Shown: positions 35,713-44,502 of the stretch, one piece after another
How the letters are laid out: every line of letters begins with the position of its first letter
Position numbering within the stretch: position 1 is the stretch's first letter
Assembly (NCBI RefSeq): GCF_038007465.1
Contig: NZ_JBBOXF010000001.1
Span: forward strand, 2,863,001-2,927,000
DNA length: 64,000 nucleotides
Source of the DNA: Sporosarcina sp. FSL K6-1508
GTDB lineage: Bacteria; Bacillota; Bacilli; Bacillales_A; Planococcaceae
Reading direction: 5' to 3'
The notes under the pieces: model-generated
The model's database searches: none
Seen by the model: the letters and a program-made list of their open reading frames with translations, nothing else
Told to the model about the DNA's origin: nothing
Position numbers and translations under genes: made by a program

Positions 35713-35744
35713 TTGACCATGGACTTAGGTACAGGGTTTATACT
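35713..35744 (+). promoter_or_regulatory. MerR-type promoter/operator
   Basis: TTGACC (35713-35718) and TATACT (35739-35744) are 20 bases apart, the over-long spacing that MerR proteins correct by twisting DNA. The spacer contains the GGTACAGGGT stretch seen in Bacillus mer operators. Confidence 0.82.
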
Positions 35745-35762
35745 GCGTATGAGGTGAAACAA

Positions 35763-36161
35763 ATGGAGTTTCATATAGGAGAACTAGCCGAGAAATGTAA
35801 TGTTAATAAAGAAACCATTCGATATTATGAACGATTAGGATTAATTCCGAAGCCTTCTCGTACAGAGTCAGGATATCGAATATACACAAAACAAACCGTT
35901 GACCGGTTAAATTTCATCAAGCGCATCCAGGAATTAGGTTTTACTTTAAATGAAATTGATAAGCTTTTAGGTGTGGTAGATCGTGATGAAGCAAAGTGCC
36001 GTGATATGTATGATTTCACAGTTTATAAGATAGAGGACATTCAACGGAAAATTCAAGATCTCAAAAGAATCGAACAAATGCTTATCGACCTAAAAGAAAG
36101 ATGTCCCGAAAACAAAGATATTTATGAATGCCCCATTATTGAAACTTTACTAGAAATTTAA
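35763..36161 (+). CDS. merR: mercury-responsive regulator MerR
   Basis: A 132-residue MerR-family activator starting behind GAGGTGA. The N-terminal winged helix reads IGELAEKCNVNKETIRYYERLGL, followed by the dimerisation helix. Mercury ligands Cys79, Cys114 and Cys123 are at the positions described for Bacillus MerR, which separates it from copper (CueR) and zinc sensors. It lies 16 bases before merA and shares its promoter. Confidence 0.95.
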   Translation: MEFHIGELAEKCNVNKETIRYYERLGLIPKPSRTESGYRIYTKQTVDRLNFIKRIQELGFTLNEIDKLLGVVDRDEAKCRDMYDFTVYKIEDIQRKIQDLKRIEQMLIDLKERCPENKDIYECPIIETLLEI

Positions 36162-36177
36162 GGACGGAGGAATAGTA

Positions 36178-37818
36178 TTGAAAAGATATCGGATTAACGT
36201 TCAAGGAATGACTTGTACAGGTTGTGAACATCACGTTTCAGTTGCCTTGGAAAATATAGGTGCGAAGTGTATTGAAGTTGATTTTCGTACTGGAGAAGCT
36301 GTATTTGAGCTTCAAAATGACGTAGAGGTTGAAACCGCGAAAAATGCGATTGCAGAAGCAAAATATCAACCAGGTGAAGTTGAAGATGTACAATCGCAAG
36401 TAAAAGTTGATTTAAGTTGCGAAGATGATTATGACTACATCATCATTGGTTCTGGTGCAGCGGCCTTTTCATCTGCCATTGAAGCTGTGGGTTATGGCGC
36501 AAAAGTTGCTATGATCGAACGTGGAACGGTTGGGGGAACATGCGTTAATATCGGATGCGTTCCTTCAAAGACCTTGTTAAGAGTAGGGGAAATCAATCAT
36601 TTAGCAAAAAATAATCCATTTACAGGATTACACACTACAGCACAAGATGTTGATTTAGCCTCATTAGTAAAACAAAAAGATGATTTAGTAAGTACACTTC
36701 GAAATGAAAAATATGTGAATTTAATTGACGATTACGGTTTTGAACTAATAAATGGTGAAGCGAGATTTGTTAATGGGAATACAGTTGAAGTGAATGGCAA
36801 CCAAATAACTGCAAAACGAATTTTAATAGCTACAGGTGCTTCTCCATCTGTTCCAAATATTTCTGGATTGAATGAAGTAGATTATTTAACAAGCACTACT
36901 TTACTTGAATTAAAGAGGGTTCCAAAGCGTCTTACGGTGCTTGGTTCTGGATATATCGGATTGGAATTAGGACAACTATTTCATAATTTAGGCGCAGAAG
37001 TAACTTTGATACAAAGAAGCAAGCGTCTATTAAAAGAATCCGATCCTGAAATTTCAGAAGCTATTACTCAGGCATTAACAGAATAGGGAATTAATTTAGT
37101 TACAGGAGCAACCTATGAACGCGTAGAACAAGATGGAGACATTAAAAAAGTTCATGTAGAGATAAATGGTGAGAAGCGAATCATTGAAGCAGAACAATTG
37201 CTTGTAGCAACAGGAAGAAAACCAAATACAGAATCTCTGAACTTACATGCAGCAGGTGTTGGCGTTGGGCCTCGTGGTGAAATCGTCATTGATGAATATT
37301 CAAAAACGACCAATTCCCAAATTTACGCAGCCGGAGATGTAACTCTTGGTCCACAATTTGTTTATGTAGCTGCATATCAAGGTGGACTTGCTGCGCGTAA
37401 TGCAATCGGAGGACTAAATCAAATGGTAAACTTAGAAGTTGTTCCAGGCGTTGCGTTTATTACTCCATCGATTGCAACGGTTGGTTTAACTGAACGGCAA
37501 GCAATAGAAAAAGGTCTTGAGGTTAAAACGTCTGTCTTGCCGTTAGATGCCGTACCAAGAGCCCTCGTTAATCGGGAAACAACAGGTGTTTTTAAATTAG
37601 TAGCAGATGCAAAAACATTAAAAGTGTTAGGGGTTCATATAGTAGCAGAAAACGCAGGAGAGGTTATCTATGCGGCAACATTAGCTGTAAAATTCGGATT
37701 GACAATAGAAGATCTACGAGTAACTCTTGCTCCCTATTTAGCAATGGCAGAAGGATTGAAATTAGCAGCCCTTACATTTGATAAAGATGTATCCAAATTA
37801 TCTTGTTGTGCAGGATAG
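36178..37818 (+). pseudogene. merA: mercuric reductase interrupted by one amber codon
   Basis: MerA reduces Hg(II) to volatile Hg(0) with NADPH. The frame starts at TTG behind CGGAGG and runs to 37818 (546 residues) except for a single TAG at codon 303 (37084-37086). The HMA domain (GMTCTGC, Cys13/Cys16), FAD-binding GSGAAA, redox site GTCVNIGC (Cys122/Cys127) and C-terminal Cys543/Cys544 pair (LSCCAG) are all intact. Since the rest is undamaged, the stop is recent, a sequencing error, or suppressed. Truncation before the NADPH and dimer domains would abolish activity. No merT, merP or merB is visible. Confidence 0.93.
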
Positions 37819-37834
37819 CAATATTAATTCAAAT

Positions 37835-37872
37835 AAAGCAGATATTCCTTAAAGTAAGGAAATCGGCTTTTT
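37835..37872 (+). terminator. terminator after merA
   Basis: AAAGC.GATATTCCTTA pairs with TAAGGAAATCGGCTTTTT around AAG, ending in a T run. Confidence 0.75.
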
Positions 37873-37975
37873 AAATCGAAACTATTTTAGTGTGGTAAAT
37901 ACGTGATATTGTTGGTAATATCCTATAAAGTATTGACCTCCTCTTTCATCGGCCGTTTATAAGATGACGGAGATT

Positions 37976-38218
37976 TCACTGTGATGCATATTGTTTAAGT
38001 TGCCGTTTTAATTCAAATAACTTGTTCTTAATAAAAGGATTTGTTTTCTCTGGTAATTGATCTAATTTAAAAAACCGAGCTTCTATCGATTGATTCTCAT
38101 CAGGCGTTATTACTCCTTGATAGTTATGGGAAATAAACTTCAAATGTACGTTTAAAAACCAGTATGATTCACCCAAACTTCCTCTTAAGCTAAAGGGGGG
38201 CGTTTTTGTAGTAATCAT
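37976..38218 (-). pseudogene. C-terminal fragment of a Nudix hydrolase
   Basis: The 80-codon frame contains YWFLNVHLKFIS, TPDENQSIEARFFKLDQLPE and NPFIKNKL, typical of the second half of Nudix proteins acting on ADP-ribose-type substrates. The Nudix box (GxnExnREUxEE) is absent, so the N-terminal half including the catalytic helix is lost. An ATG is present but no clear ribosome site. Confidence 0.7.
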
Positions 38219-38517
38219 AATTATTTAAGACGCTTAACTTAACTAGAAATCCACGATAAAGTTAGGTGGTCATTTCGGATAAATTTGCTATCAGCCCAGG
38301 GTTTTGTTAAAGTAAAAGTATATTCTTCATCTTATTAAGTCACTGTTCTACTAGTGAAAGCCGTTATACTTTTTGTCTTTTTTAGAAAGTGACTCGGCGC
38401 AAATGTTTAGCCTTTGTACTCCTTATTTAAGAGAGAAGTCAGGCAGACGTATTACACTTCAGAAAATTGCTTTGGCATATCAAAAGAGATACTTACGCAT
38501 TTTGCGTGATATATATT

Positions 38518-38557
38518 AAAACCGATTTTTCCTATTCAGGAGATGTCGGTTTTTTTG
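38518..38557 (+). terminator. rho-independent terminator
   Basis: Stem AAACCGA...CCT pairing with AGG...TCGGTTT, then seven T. Confidence 0.75.
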
Positions 38558-38623
38558 CTTTCAAAAAGATATTGAAGGGAGATGGAAGAGAATCTATTGA
38601 AATAGAACAAATCGGGTTATTTT

Positions 38624-38668
38624 AAAACGCATGTACTTAGCAATCGCTAGGTGTAAATGCGTTTTTTT
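38624..38668 (+). terminator. rho-independent terminator
   Basis: AAAACGCATGTACTTAGC pairs with GCTAGGTGTAAATGCGTTTT with two mismatches, followed by more T. Confidence 0.82.
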
Positions 38669-38706
38669 ATTTATTCAAAATAAAAAACTAGAAAGGGTTG
38701 TTAGGT

Positions 38707-39600
38707 ATGTCAATTAATCTCGATAATATGACGGCTGTTCAAAACAAGCGGCAAGACGGTATTCTCGGTCATCTCATGTGGTTCTCGGTTGGCAAGCAAT
38801 TAGTCAAAATGGATGATTTAAAGAAAGCACTTGTTCAATCAGGATTACCTGTTGAATGGATGCCGAATGCGATTCGTCCAGCCGATGCTTTCCGAAGAAG
38901 TACTAAAGAGATTGAGACTAGAAAATCTACTGGACATGTTGGGATATTCGAGAACTTCCTTATACGTGAAGTGTTCTCGGACAAGAGCCACGTCCAAAGA
39001 AACATTGTAGTGGAAACAGTAAATCAGGCAGGTAAACGTCTTGATTACAACAGTGAAGCGGGAGTAATCACGCTAGATAAGCAGAATAGTTCTCTAACGT
39101 TTATAACGGAGAACGAAATTGCAAAAGGGCTGTGCTATGAAGCGGAACGCAATTTTAATATTTATAGGAACCATTACTCAGCCCAGCAAATAAGAGTAAT
39201 GGTCAATAAAATCTTACAGTCTTTAGCACCCACACCTGTACGCCCAAACGGGGGGATTTACTTTGTCCCAGATTCACATACGGAAGGGCTGAATCAGCTT
39301 GTAAGCTTCACGTCCTCTCTTGAGAATAGTGAAGGGTTCAAGATACCTGTTGTTAATACATTCGATAACCGACAAATGGTGAACACGAAGCTAAATGACC
39401 ATTTAGAATCCATTTTAAATGATTGTAAATCGAGTTCAAGGCTGAAAAAGGGGCAAGTGAAAGAGATTATCGAAAACGCTAAGTCTGTAATTGCGAACTA
39501 TCAAAATTACAAAGGCATTGTCGCGAGTGAAGCAGGAACACTAGAAAATAAAATTATGACGATTCGTGCTGCAGTTTCGAAAATGGTTGCGGATCTCTAA
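38707..39600 (+). CDS. conserved-type protein of unknown function (DUF6744-like), cassette with MoxR/VWA genes
   Basis: A 297-residue soluble protein starting at ATG 38707 behind GAAAGGG (TTG 38698 is an alternative). Mixed alpha/beta composition with no membrane segment. Notable stretches are HLMWFSVGKQLVKMDDLKKAL near the N-terminus, NGGIYFVPDSHTEGL in the middle and a helical C-terminus (VKEIIENAKSVIANYQNYK). I recall phage- or ICE-associated proteins of this kind next to MoxR ATPases, but the family name is tentative. It lies upstream of the ATPase and VWA genes in the same direction and is probably the client or effector of that pair. Confidence 0.6.
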   Translation: MSINLDNMTAVQNKRQDGILGHLMWFSVGKQLVKMDDLKKALVQSGLPVEWMPNAIRPADAFRRSTKEIETRKSTGHVGIFENFLIREVFSDKSHVQRNIVVETVNQAGKRLDYNSEAGVITLDKQNSSLTFITENEIAKGLCYEAERNFNIYRNHYSAQQIRVMVNKILQSLAPTPVRPNGGIYFVPDSHTEGLNQLVSFTSSLENSEGFKIPVVNTFDNRQMVNTKLNDHLESILNDCKSSSRLKKGQVKEIIENAKSVIANYQNYKGIVASEAGTLENKIMTIRAAVSKMVADL

Positions 39601-39624
39601 AAATAGCGGAATAGAGAGATTAAA

Positions 39625-39819
39625 ATGACTGAGTTTTATCAAACAATAATGGGGAGAAAGTTCTATGAAAGGGATGTTGTCGATTGTGTGCAATATGTTA
39701 AAAAGATTGCACAAGAGCTCGAACGTTCAAATGAATTAAAAGAACAAGAATTGCAGATGAAAATGAGGGAGTTATCGATAAAAGAACAAGAATTGTTTAT
39801 TCTTTCAGCGAAATATTGA
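39625..39819 (+). CDS. small coiled-coil protein
   Basis: A 64-residue protein. The second half is a charged heptad-like helix (ELERSNELKEQELQMKMREL) containing repeated KEQEL units. No family recognised. It sits 24 bases after the preceding gene and before a hairpin-containing leader of the ATPase gene, so it belongs to the same cassette. Confidence 0.6.
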   Translation: MTEFYQTIMGRKFYERDVVDCVQYVKKIAQELERSNELKEQELQMKMRELSIKEQELFILSAKY

Positions 39820-39906
39820 AAATAATTCTTATGAAAGGAAGTACGGTTGCAACAGAAACCGGCTTCCTTTTTCTATTTAAACTAAAAAATAAAGGGGTTA
39901 TTCAAA

Positions 39907-41073
39907 ATGACAAACACTAATTTTGCAAAGTTAGAGGAGATTAAAAATGCACTCAATGCCAAGTTCTTTGAACGTGAGAAGGAAGTTGAAGGAATTCTTG
40001 TTGCTCTACTTTCTAGGCAGCACATGCTGATGATTGGGCCAGCTGGAACTGCGAAATCTGCATTATCCGTTGAACTTGCAAAGATTGTGCAAGGTACAGA
40101 ATACTTTCAGTGGCTGCTGACAAGGTTCAGTACACCTGAAGAGGTATTCGGTCCCCTATCGCTTAAAGACCTTGAACAAGGCGTTTACAAGAGGAATACT
40201 GCAACCAAAATGCCGGAAGCCAATCTTGTTTTTCTGGATGAAATCTTTAAAGCGAACAGTGCAATTTTGAATAGCTTGTTGACCCTTATTAATGAAAGGC
40301 TTTTCTATAATAATGGTTCGCCTGTTCAGGTTCCTTTGATGTCTGTCATTGGAGCTTCGAACGAATTCCCGGAAGAAGGAGAAGGTCTTGAAGCGCTTTT
40401 CGATAGGTTCTTACTTCGGTTCGAACTAGACTACATTGCTGATGAAACGAATTTTGTTTCTATGATGAAGGGGAGCGGTCAAAATCTGGTCATGTCTTCT
40501 ATGACGATGGATGAACTGGTTCAACTTCAGTTTTTTACTGACATGGTAGCCATTCCTGATGAAGTTTATGAGACACTTTCAAAAATCCGCATGGCATTAA
40601 GAGATGAAGGGATTCGCCCATCAGATCGCCGGTTCAAGCAATCGTTGAGTGTTCTACAAGCGAAGGCCCTAATTAACCAACGGCAAGTAGTAAAGGTCGA
40701 TGATATTGTCATCCTAGAAAATGCACTGTGGGAAACAGTTGATCAAAAGGATACAGTATCGCTCATTGTTCGTAGTCATGCACAAGATGTAGTGACTCGG
40801 GCAATTGATTCCATACAAAATGAAGCAAATGAAGTATTCAATTCCATGCTGAAAGATAATTCGACAGATGCTGGTATGGAAGCGACTCAGAAATTGAAAT
40901 CGTTAGTATCTGATTTAAATAAGCTTAAAAAGCATAATCAGAGTCGAGATATGGACATCGATCCAATACTCAATAAAGTAAAATCGATGCAACAAGAAAT
41001 CCTCGACAGTATTTTAGAACCGATGGATTTTGATACTCCAAATGAAAAGAAGGCAGTCGAGATGCCGTTCTAA
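39907..41073 (+). CDS. MoxR/RavA-like AAA+ ATPase
   Basis: AAA+ chaperone-type ATPase of 388 residues. Walker A is GPAGTAKS (44-51), Walker B is LVFLDE (Asp111, Glu112), sensor 1 lies at IGASNE and the arginine-finger region at LFDRFLLRFE. The FGPLSLKDLEQGVYKRN insert and INERLFYNNG match RavA more than typical MoxR. The C-terminal 100 residues are helical and charged. Such ATPases work with a VWA-domain partner to remodel or insert metal into target complexes. The VWA gene follows after about 75 bases. Confidence 0.88.
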   Translation: MTNTNFAKLEEIKNALNAKFFEREKEVEGILVALLSRQHMLMIGPAGTAKSALSVELAKIVQGTEYFQWLLTRFSTPEEVFGPLSLKDLEQGVYKRNTATKMPEANLVFLDEIFKANSAILNSLLTLINERLFYNNGSPVQVPLMSVIGASNEFPEEGEGLEALFDRFLLRFELDYIADETNFVSMMKGSGQNLVMSSMTMDELVQLQFFTDMVAIPDEVYETLSKIRMALRDEGIRPSDRRFKQSLSVLQAKALINQRQVVKVDDIVILENALWETVDQKDTVSLIVRSHAQDVVTRAIDSIQNEANEVFNSMLKDNSTDAGMEATQKLKSLVSDLNKLKKHNQSRDMDIDPILNKVKSMQQEILDSILEPMDFDTPNEKKAVEMPF

Positions 41074-41150
41074 ATATGTTGAGTGAAAGTATGAGATGTC
41101 GAGGGGGGTTCTTCGGCATCTTTTTCAAAATATGAAAGGAAGTGTTCTTC

Positions 41151-42593
41151 GTGATAAGAAATACAACTCGAAATGAAAATCGCTCTGTATTGAATACGGA
41201 CGCATTCGATAAAAGACGTTTTAAAGAAATTTATGAGATGTCACAAGGACTCCAGAAGATAAGCCTTGAAGGAGAGTTGCCAACGTACGAGCCATTATTG
41301 GCTGACATCTGGGCCTCCTTATATAAGATGAAACCGGAAATCACGGAAGAGGACGTTGATGGCGATCTTCAGGTTAATAAATCACTGATGGAAAGAATCA
41401 TGACGGATGAATCTTTTGAAAACTATCGAAGCTTCACACGGTTGGATGATTTGTCGTCAGCCATCGGCACATTGAAATTCGGAGAGAAGACGAACCAATG
41501 GCTGGCTGACCAAAGAGAACAGGATGAAGACCTGCAAAAACAGATGCAGGAAATCCGGGCGATGCAAAGACAACTTGAAAAGCAGGAACAGCAAGAAGGG
41601 GCAGGAAATGGCGTGGAGCAGCTTCAAGCTGACCTTGCACAAGCGATGGCTGACTTAGACAGTCAGCTGCAACAAACACTCCAAAACAATAGTCACAGCT
41701 TTTCAGAGGCAATGGCTCAAGCCATGCAGGAAACAAAAAAGGTGAAGGATGGTCTGAAATCGTTACTTGGTGGCTCTGGAGCTGGTAGTGGGGATGCAGA
41801 ACTGAAAAAGGTTCCTTTACGGGACCAAATTTCTTTAGCTGAAAAAATCGCATCTAATAAACAGATGAAAGAAATTGCAGATTGGGCTGGTCGATTTAAA
41901 CAGATAGCTCGTAGAAAGCAAAAATCTAAGCATAGTGATTCAATGGAAAGAAGCGGAGTTACGCTAGGTAACGACATTGAAAGACTGTTACCGATGGAAT
42001 TAGGCTTATACACACATCCAATAACGAAGAACGACTTCCTGCGTCGCTTTGTCGAAGGTCAGACAATGATGTATGAACAGGAGGGGCAAGAAGTTCTAGG
42101 TAAAGGGCCGATCGTACTTTGTCTGGACCAGTCGGGCAGTATGCACAAACTTGATACTCAATCAAAAGGGTTTACGTTAGCTCTTATGTCGATTGCAAGA
42201 AAACAAAAAAGAGATTTTTGCTTAATCTTGTTCTCTACGCGTACACAGATCTTTCAATATGAGAAAGGGAAAATTAAAGGTTCTGATATGGTTAGTTTTG
42301 CTCAGACTTTCTTAGGTGGAGGTACGAACTTTGCACTTCCTCTGGATAAGGCGATGAATGTCATAAACGAAAGCCGTTTTAAACAAGCAGATATCGTGTT
42401 TGTTACGGACGGCGAAGACAGGTTAAGGGATTCATTTTTAGAATCATTCAATAAGAAGAAAAAAGAGAAAGACTTCAAAGTGCTTTCCCTTGTAATAGGT
42501 AGTAGTACAAATACGGTGCAACAGTTTTCCGATAAAGTTGTACAAGTCAAAGACTTTGATGATGAAGGAAGTTTTACTGCATTTGAAATCTAA
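41151..42593 (+). CDS. VWA-domain protein, ViaA-like partner of the ATPase
   Basis: A 480-residue protein. GTG 41151 is 8 bases behind GAAAGGAAG; the GTG at 41142 is too close to that site. A helical N-terminal half with a Gln-rich coiled coil (about 120-200) precedes a von Willebrand A domain (about 320-478). The MIDAS metal site is DQSGSM starting at Asp326, with later Thr in GGGTNF and Asp in VTDGED. This architecture fits ViaA/CoxE-type partners of RavA/MoxR ATPases. Together with the upstream genes it forms a four-gene cassette. Confidence 0.85.
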   Translation: MIRNTTRNENRSVLNTDAFDKRRFKEIYEMSQGLQKISLEGELPTYEPLLADIWASLYKMKPEITEEDVDGDLQVNKSLMERIMTDESFENYRSFTRLDDLSSAIGTLKFGEKTNQWLADQREQDEDLQKQMQEIRAMQRQLEKQEQQEGAGNGVEQLQADLAQAMADLDSQLQQTLQNNSHSFSEAMAQAMQETKKVKDGLKSLLGGSGAGSGDAELKKVPLRDQISLAEKIASNKQMKEIADWAGRFKQIARRKQKSKHSDSMERSGVTLGNDIERLLPMELGLYTHPITKNDFLRRFVEGQTMMYEQEGQEVLGKGPIVLCLDQSGSMHKLDTQSKGFTLALMSIARKQKRDFCLILFSTRTQIFQYEKGKIKGSDMVSFAQTFLGGGTNFALPLDKAMNVINESRFKQADIVFVTDGEDRLRDSFLESFNKKKKEKDFKVLSLVIGSSTNTVQQFSDKVVQVKDFDDEGSFTAFEI

Positions 42594-42645
42594 ATGAAAA
42601 AGGAGGAGTCGCTTATGACTTCAGTTGTTAGATAATTGGTGTCAT

Positions 42646-42657
42646 ATGTGATACAAT
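42646..42657 (+). promoter_or_regulatory. extended -10 promoter of the toxin-antitoxin pair
   Basis: TGTGATACAAT gives an extended -10 with TACAAT at 42652-42657. The toxin ATG (42667) is only nine bases further on and has no ribosome site, so the transcript would start almost at the start codon. Confidence 0.55.
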
Positions 42658-42666
42658 ACGCATAAT

Positions 42667-43152
42667 ATGAGTATAGATAAACATAACATTATCACGTTGT
42701 TGGATGAAAACAGTCAAGATGTAGTGGGAGGATTTCTTTCTCAATTATCCCTGGAATCTCAATACTCTGAGGATGCAAAACTTCATTTAATGTTTTTGCA
42801 AAGTATATTTAACTTATTGAGTGTGCAGCCGCTAGAAAATCTTCTTAATACAATGACGGAAATAACAATTACATTCAATGGCTATCCGAGGACAAAAAGA
42901 TATGAGTTGGTAAAACCTTTGAAAGTTGTTCCGATTTATGAACTTCGATACGCAATGAATCGAAATGAACATTTACGATTTTTGTTCTTTCCATACCTTT
43001 ATAAAGAGGCTTCCAATTATGTCTTTGTGAAGTACTTCAAAAAAACATTGATCCCAAATGTAGATGAAACTGATAATATGAGAGACCTAACCTATGAAAT
43101 GTACAAAAGAGTACGACTTAATCCTGAATATTATTTAGAAGGGACTGATTGA
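42667..43152 (+). CDS. putative toxin of a HigB/Gp49-like type II toxin-antitoxin pair
   Basis: A 161-residue basic protein. The central part (PIYELRYAMNRNEHLRFLFF then NYVFVKYFKKT) fits the RelE/HigB/Gp49 ribonuclease fold: the ELRY strand, a second strand, and the late hydrophobic strand with KK. It is longer than HigB at the N-terminus (about 85 extra residues). The next gene, one base downstream, is an XRE antitoxin, giving the toxin-first order of higBA. The mRNA appears nearly leaderless. Direct evidence is fold resemblance and context. Confidence 0.65.
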   Translation: MSIDKHNIITLLDENSQDVVGGFLSQLSLESQYSEDAKLHLMFLQSIFNLLSVQPLENLLNTMTEITITFNGYPRTKRYELVKPLKVVPIYELRYAMNRNEHLRFLFFPYLYKEASNYVFVKYFKKTLIPNVDETDNMRDLTYEMYKRVRLNPEYYLEGTD

Positions 43153-43153
43153 A

Positions 43154-43477
43154 TTGAAACGGACAAAAGATCTCTTAGCCATGACTACCTCGATGTTAAA
43201 AGAGGGTCATCCCGACTTGAAAGAAACTTTAGACGGGTTATCACCCGTTTACGCAAAAATTATCTTCTCCCGTCGGATTGCACTCGGTTACTCTCAAAGA
43301 GAACTTGCTGATATAGCGAACGTCGGACAAAAGACTATATCCCGAGCAGAAGGCGGTTTTGATAATTTATCAACAGAAACATACAATAAAATCTTTCATG
43401 CTCTAAAACTTAGCGTGAGAGATGTTGCAGAGGCTATGATTCAGCTTGGTATTGATGAGCAAGCCGTAACGATTTAA
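43154..43477 (+). CDS. XRE-family antitoxin
   Basis: A 107-residue protein starting at TTG just after the toxin's stop. Residues about 38-92 form a helix-turn-helix: RIALGYSQRELADIANVGQK then TISRAEGGFDNLSTETYNKI. The N-terminal 35 residues may wrap the toxin. It should bind the toxin and repress the shared promoter. A terminator follows. Confidence 0.8.
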   Translation: MKRTKDLLAMTTSMLKEGHPDLKETLDGLSPVYAKIIFSRRIALGYSQRELADIANVGQKTISRAEGGFDNLSTETYNKIFHALKLSVRDVAEAMIQLGIDEQAVTI

Positions 43478-43521
43478 TCATTGCGAGAAGTCAGAGCAAT
43501 AAAAAAGGGAATAAAACAGTG

Positions 43522-43561
43522 CTGTCTCAGAAGTCAATTCCGACTTCGAGGCAGTTTTTTT
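43522..43561 (+). terminator. terminator after the toxin-antitoxin pair
   Basis: CTGTCTCAGAAGTC pairs with GACTTCGAGGCAG, followed by seven T. Confidence 0.88.
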
Positions 43562-43669
43562 ATGACGAGATTCATTCAAGGAAATTAAATACTAGGGAAT
43601 TAGAGATATAAATAAATAAGAGGGTTTTTAGCACTACGTGTAGAATATTCTGATTAAGGGGGAGAGATG

Positions 43670-43990
43670 ATGAAGAACTTAAAAACTGTAGAACAAGCAA
43701 AAAAAGAAATCGAGAAATTACAAGGGTTTGTTGATTTAGTTGAATCCTTCCATCCGAAGACGCTGGAAGAGCAAATCATTAAGGAGTACGCATACATAGG
43801 TAGTGTTGAAAAGGTTGCGAATAAAGTAAATGAATTGGGTTATTCGAATGATGGTCAACCTTTTGAGAAAGAAGATATATCGAACGTTATCAAAAGTAGA
43901 CCTACGGGAGATCTACATAAATTGATTAAATCAGGATTTTTGAAAAAAACTAGACATACTCGACGTAAAGTTGAAAAATATAGTTGGTAA
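43670..43990 (+). CDS. small basic protein of unknown function
   Basis: About 106 residues, mainly helical. Either of two adjacent ATG codons (43667, 43670) can start it behind GGGGGAGAG. The middle (EYAYIGSVEKVANKVNELGY) looks like a helix-turn-helix of the kind that recognises DNA, and the C-terminus is strongly basic (KKTRHTRRKVEKY). No family recognised. A possible small DNA-binding protein of the mobile region. Confidence 0.6.
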   Translation: MKNLKTVEQAKKEIEKLQGFVDLVESFHPKTLEEQIIKEYAYIGSVEKVANKVNELGYSNDGQPFEKEDISNVIKSRPTGDLHKLIKSGFLKKTRHTRRKVEKYSW

Positions 43991-44032
43991 ATTATATTGA
44001 TTGTGAGTTCACCCGAATTTTGTCAAATGTCA

Positions 44033-44072
44033 AAGAGAGCTACGGACCAAATCGGTTTTGGCTCTTTTTTAT
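44033..44072 (+). terminator. rho-independent terminator
   Basis: AAAGAGAGC pairs with GGCTCTTTT across an AT-containing loop, then a T-rich tail. Confidence 0.7.
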
Positions 44073-44137
44073 TTTTGATTAATCCTATTGAAACATCTAA
44101 TATGGAAGTAACATATTAGGACGATGAGGTGGTAACT

Positions 44138-44335
44138 ATGGCTCAGATAATTCGATTCAAAACGAAACAACAATTGGAAACAGAAAAGGCAGGAAGAGTA
44201 ATGCGTGAGTGGGAAGCTCACTTAGAATGGGAAGATGAAAATTGGCACAAAGTAGTAGATAGAGAAGCCGAAGAACAGAGCTTGTCGCAAGAGGACATTG
44301 AGTGGTTGAATGAATGGGTGAAGAAGAATGATTAA
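44138..44335 (+). CDS. small acidic protein of unknown function
   Basis: ATG 44138 behind GATGAGGTGG gives 65 residues rich in Glu, Trp and Lys (REWEAHLEWEDENWHKVVDR). Predicted helical and soluble. No family recognised. The next ORF begins eight bases after it, so the two may form a pair. Confidence 0.6.
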   Translation: MAQIIRFKTKQQLETEKAGRVMREWEAHLEWEDENWHKVVDREAEEQSLSQEDIEWLNEWVKKND

Positions 44336-44343
44336 CATAGAAG

Positions 44344-44502
44344 TTGATTCGGAAAATAGATGAGCATCTACAAGAACTTGAATCGAATGTGTTTTTCATG
44401 AATTCAAATCAACTAGCTTCATATCATCCCAACTTATTGAGCTATGCACTTCAAATACTTTGGGGAATAGGGGTTCTTCCGGAAAATAATTATAATGGAT
44501 AA
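44344..44502 (+). CDS. 52-residue ORF of unknown function
   Basis: TTG start shortly after the preceding stop. The product reads like a real small protein: RKIDEHLQELESNVFFMNSN then LLSYALQILWGIGVLPENN. No family known. It is too short to be sure; a frameshift joining it to other ORFs is also possible. Confidence 0.45.
   Translation: MIRKIDEHLQELESNVFFMNSNQLASYHPNLLSYALQILWGIGVLPENNYNG

Larger units (their letters stand above)
38219..38706. other. non-coding stretch with two terminator hairpins
   Basis: No gene is supported here. Two strong hairpins with T runs occur: 38518-38557 (AAAACCGA...TCGGTTTTTTT) and 38624-38668 (AAAACGCATGTAC...GTAAATGCGTTTTTTT). They mark the boundary between the mer block and the next accessory region. 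The last bases provide the GAAAGGG ribosome site of the following gene. Confidence 0.6.

Noticed and set aside
41434..42550. Several minus-strand frames opposite the VWA gene
   Set aside because: They have no start signals and are fully explained by the opposite-strand coding sequence.
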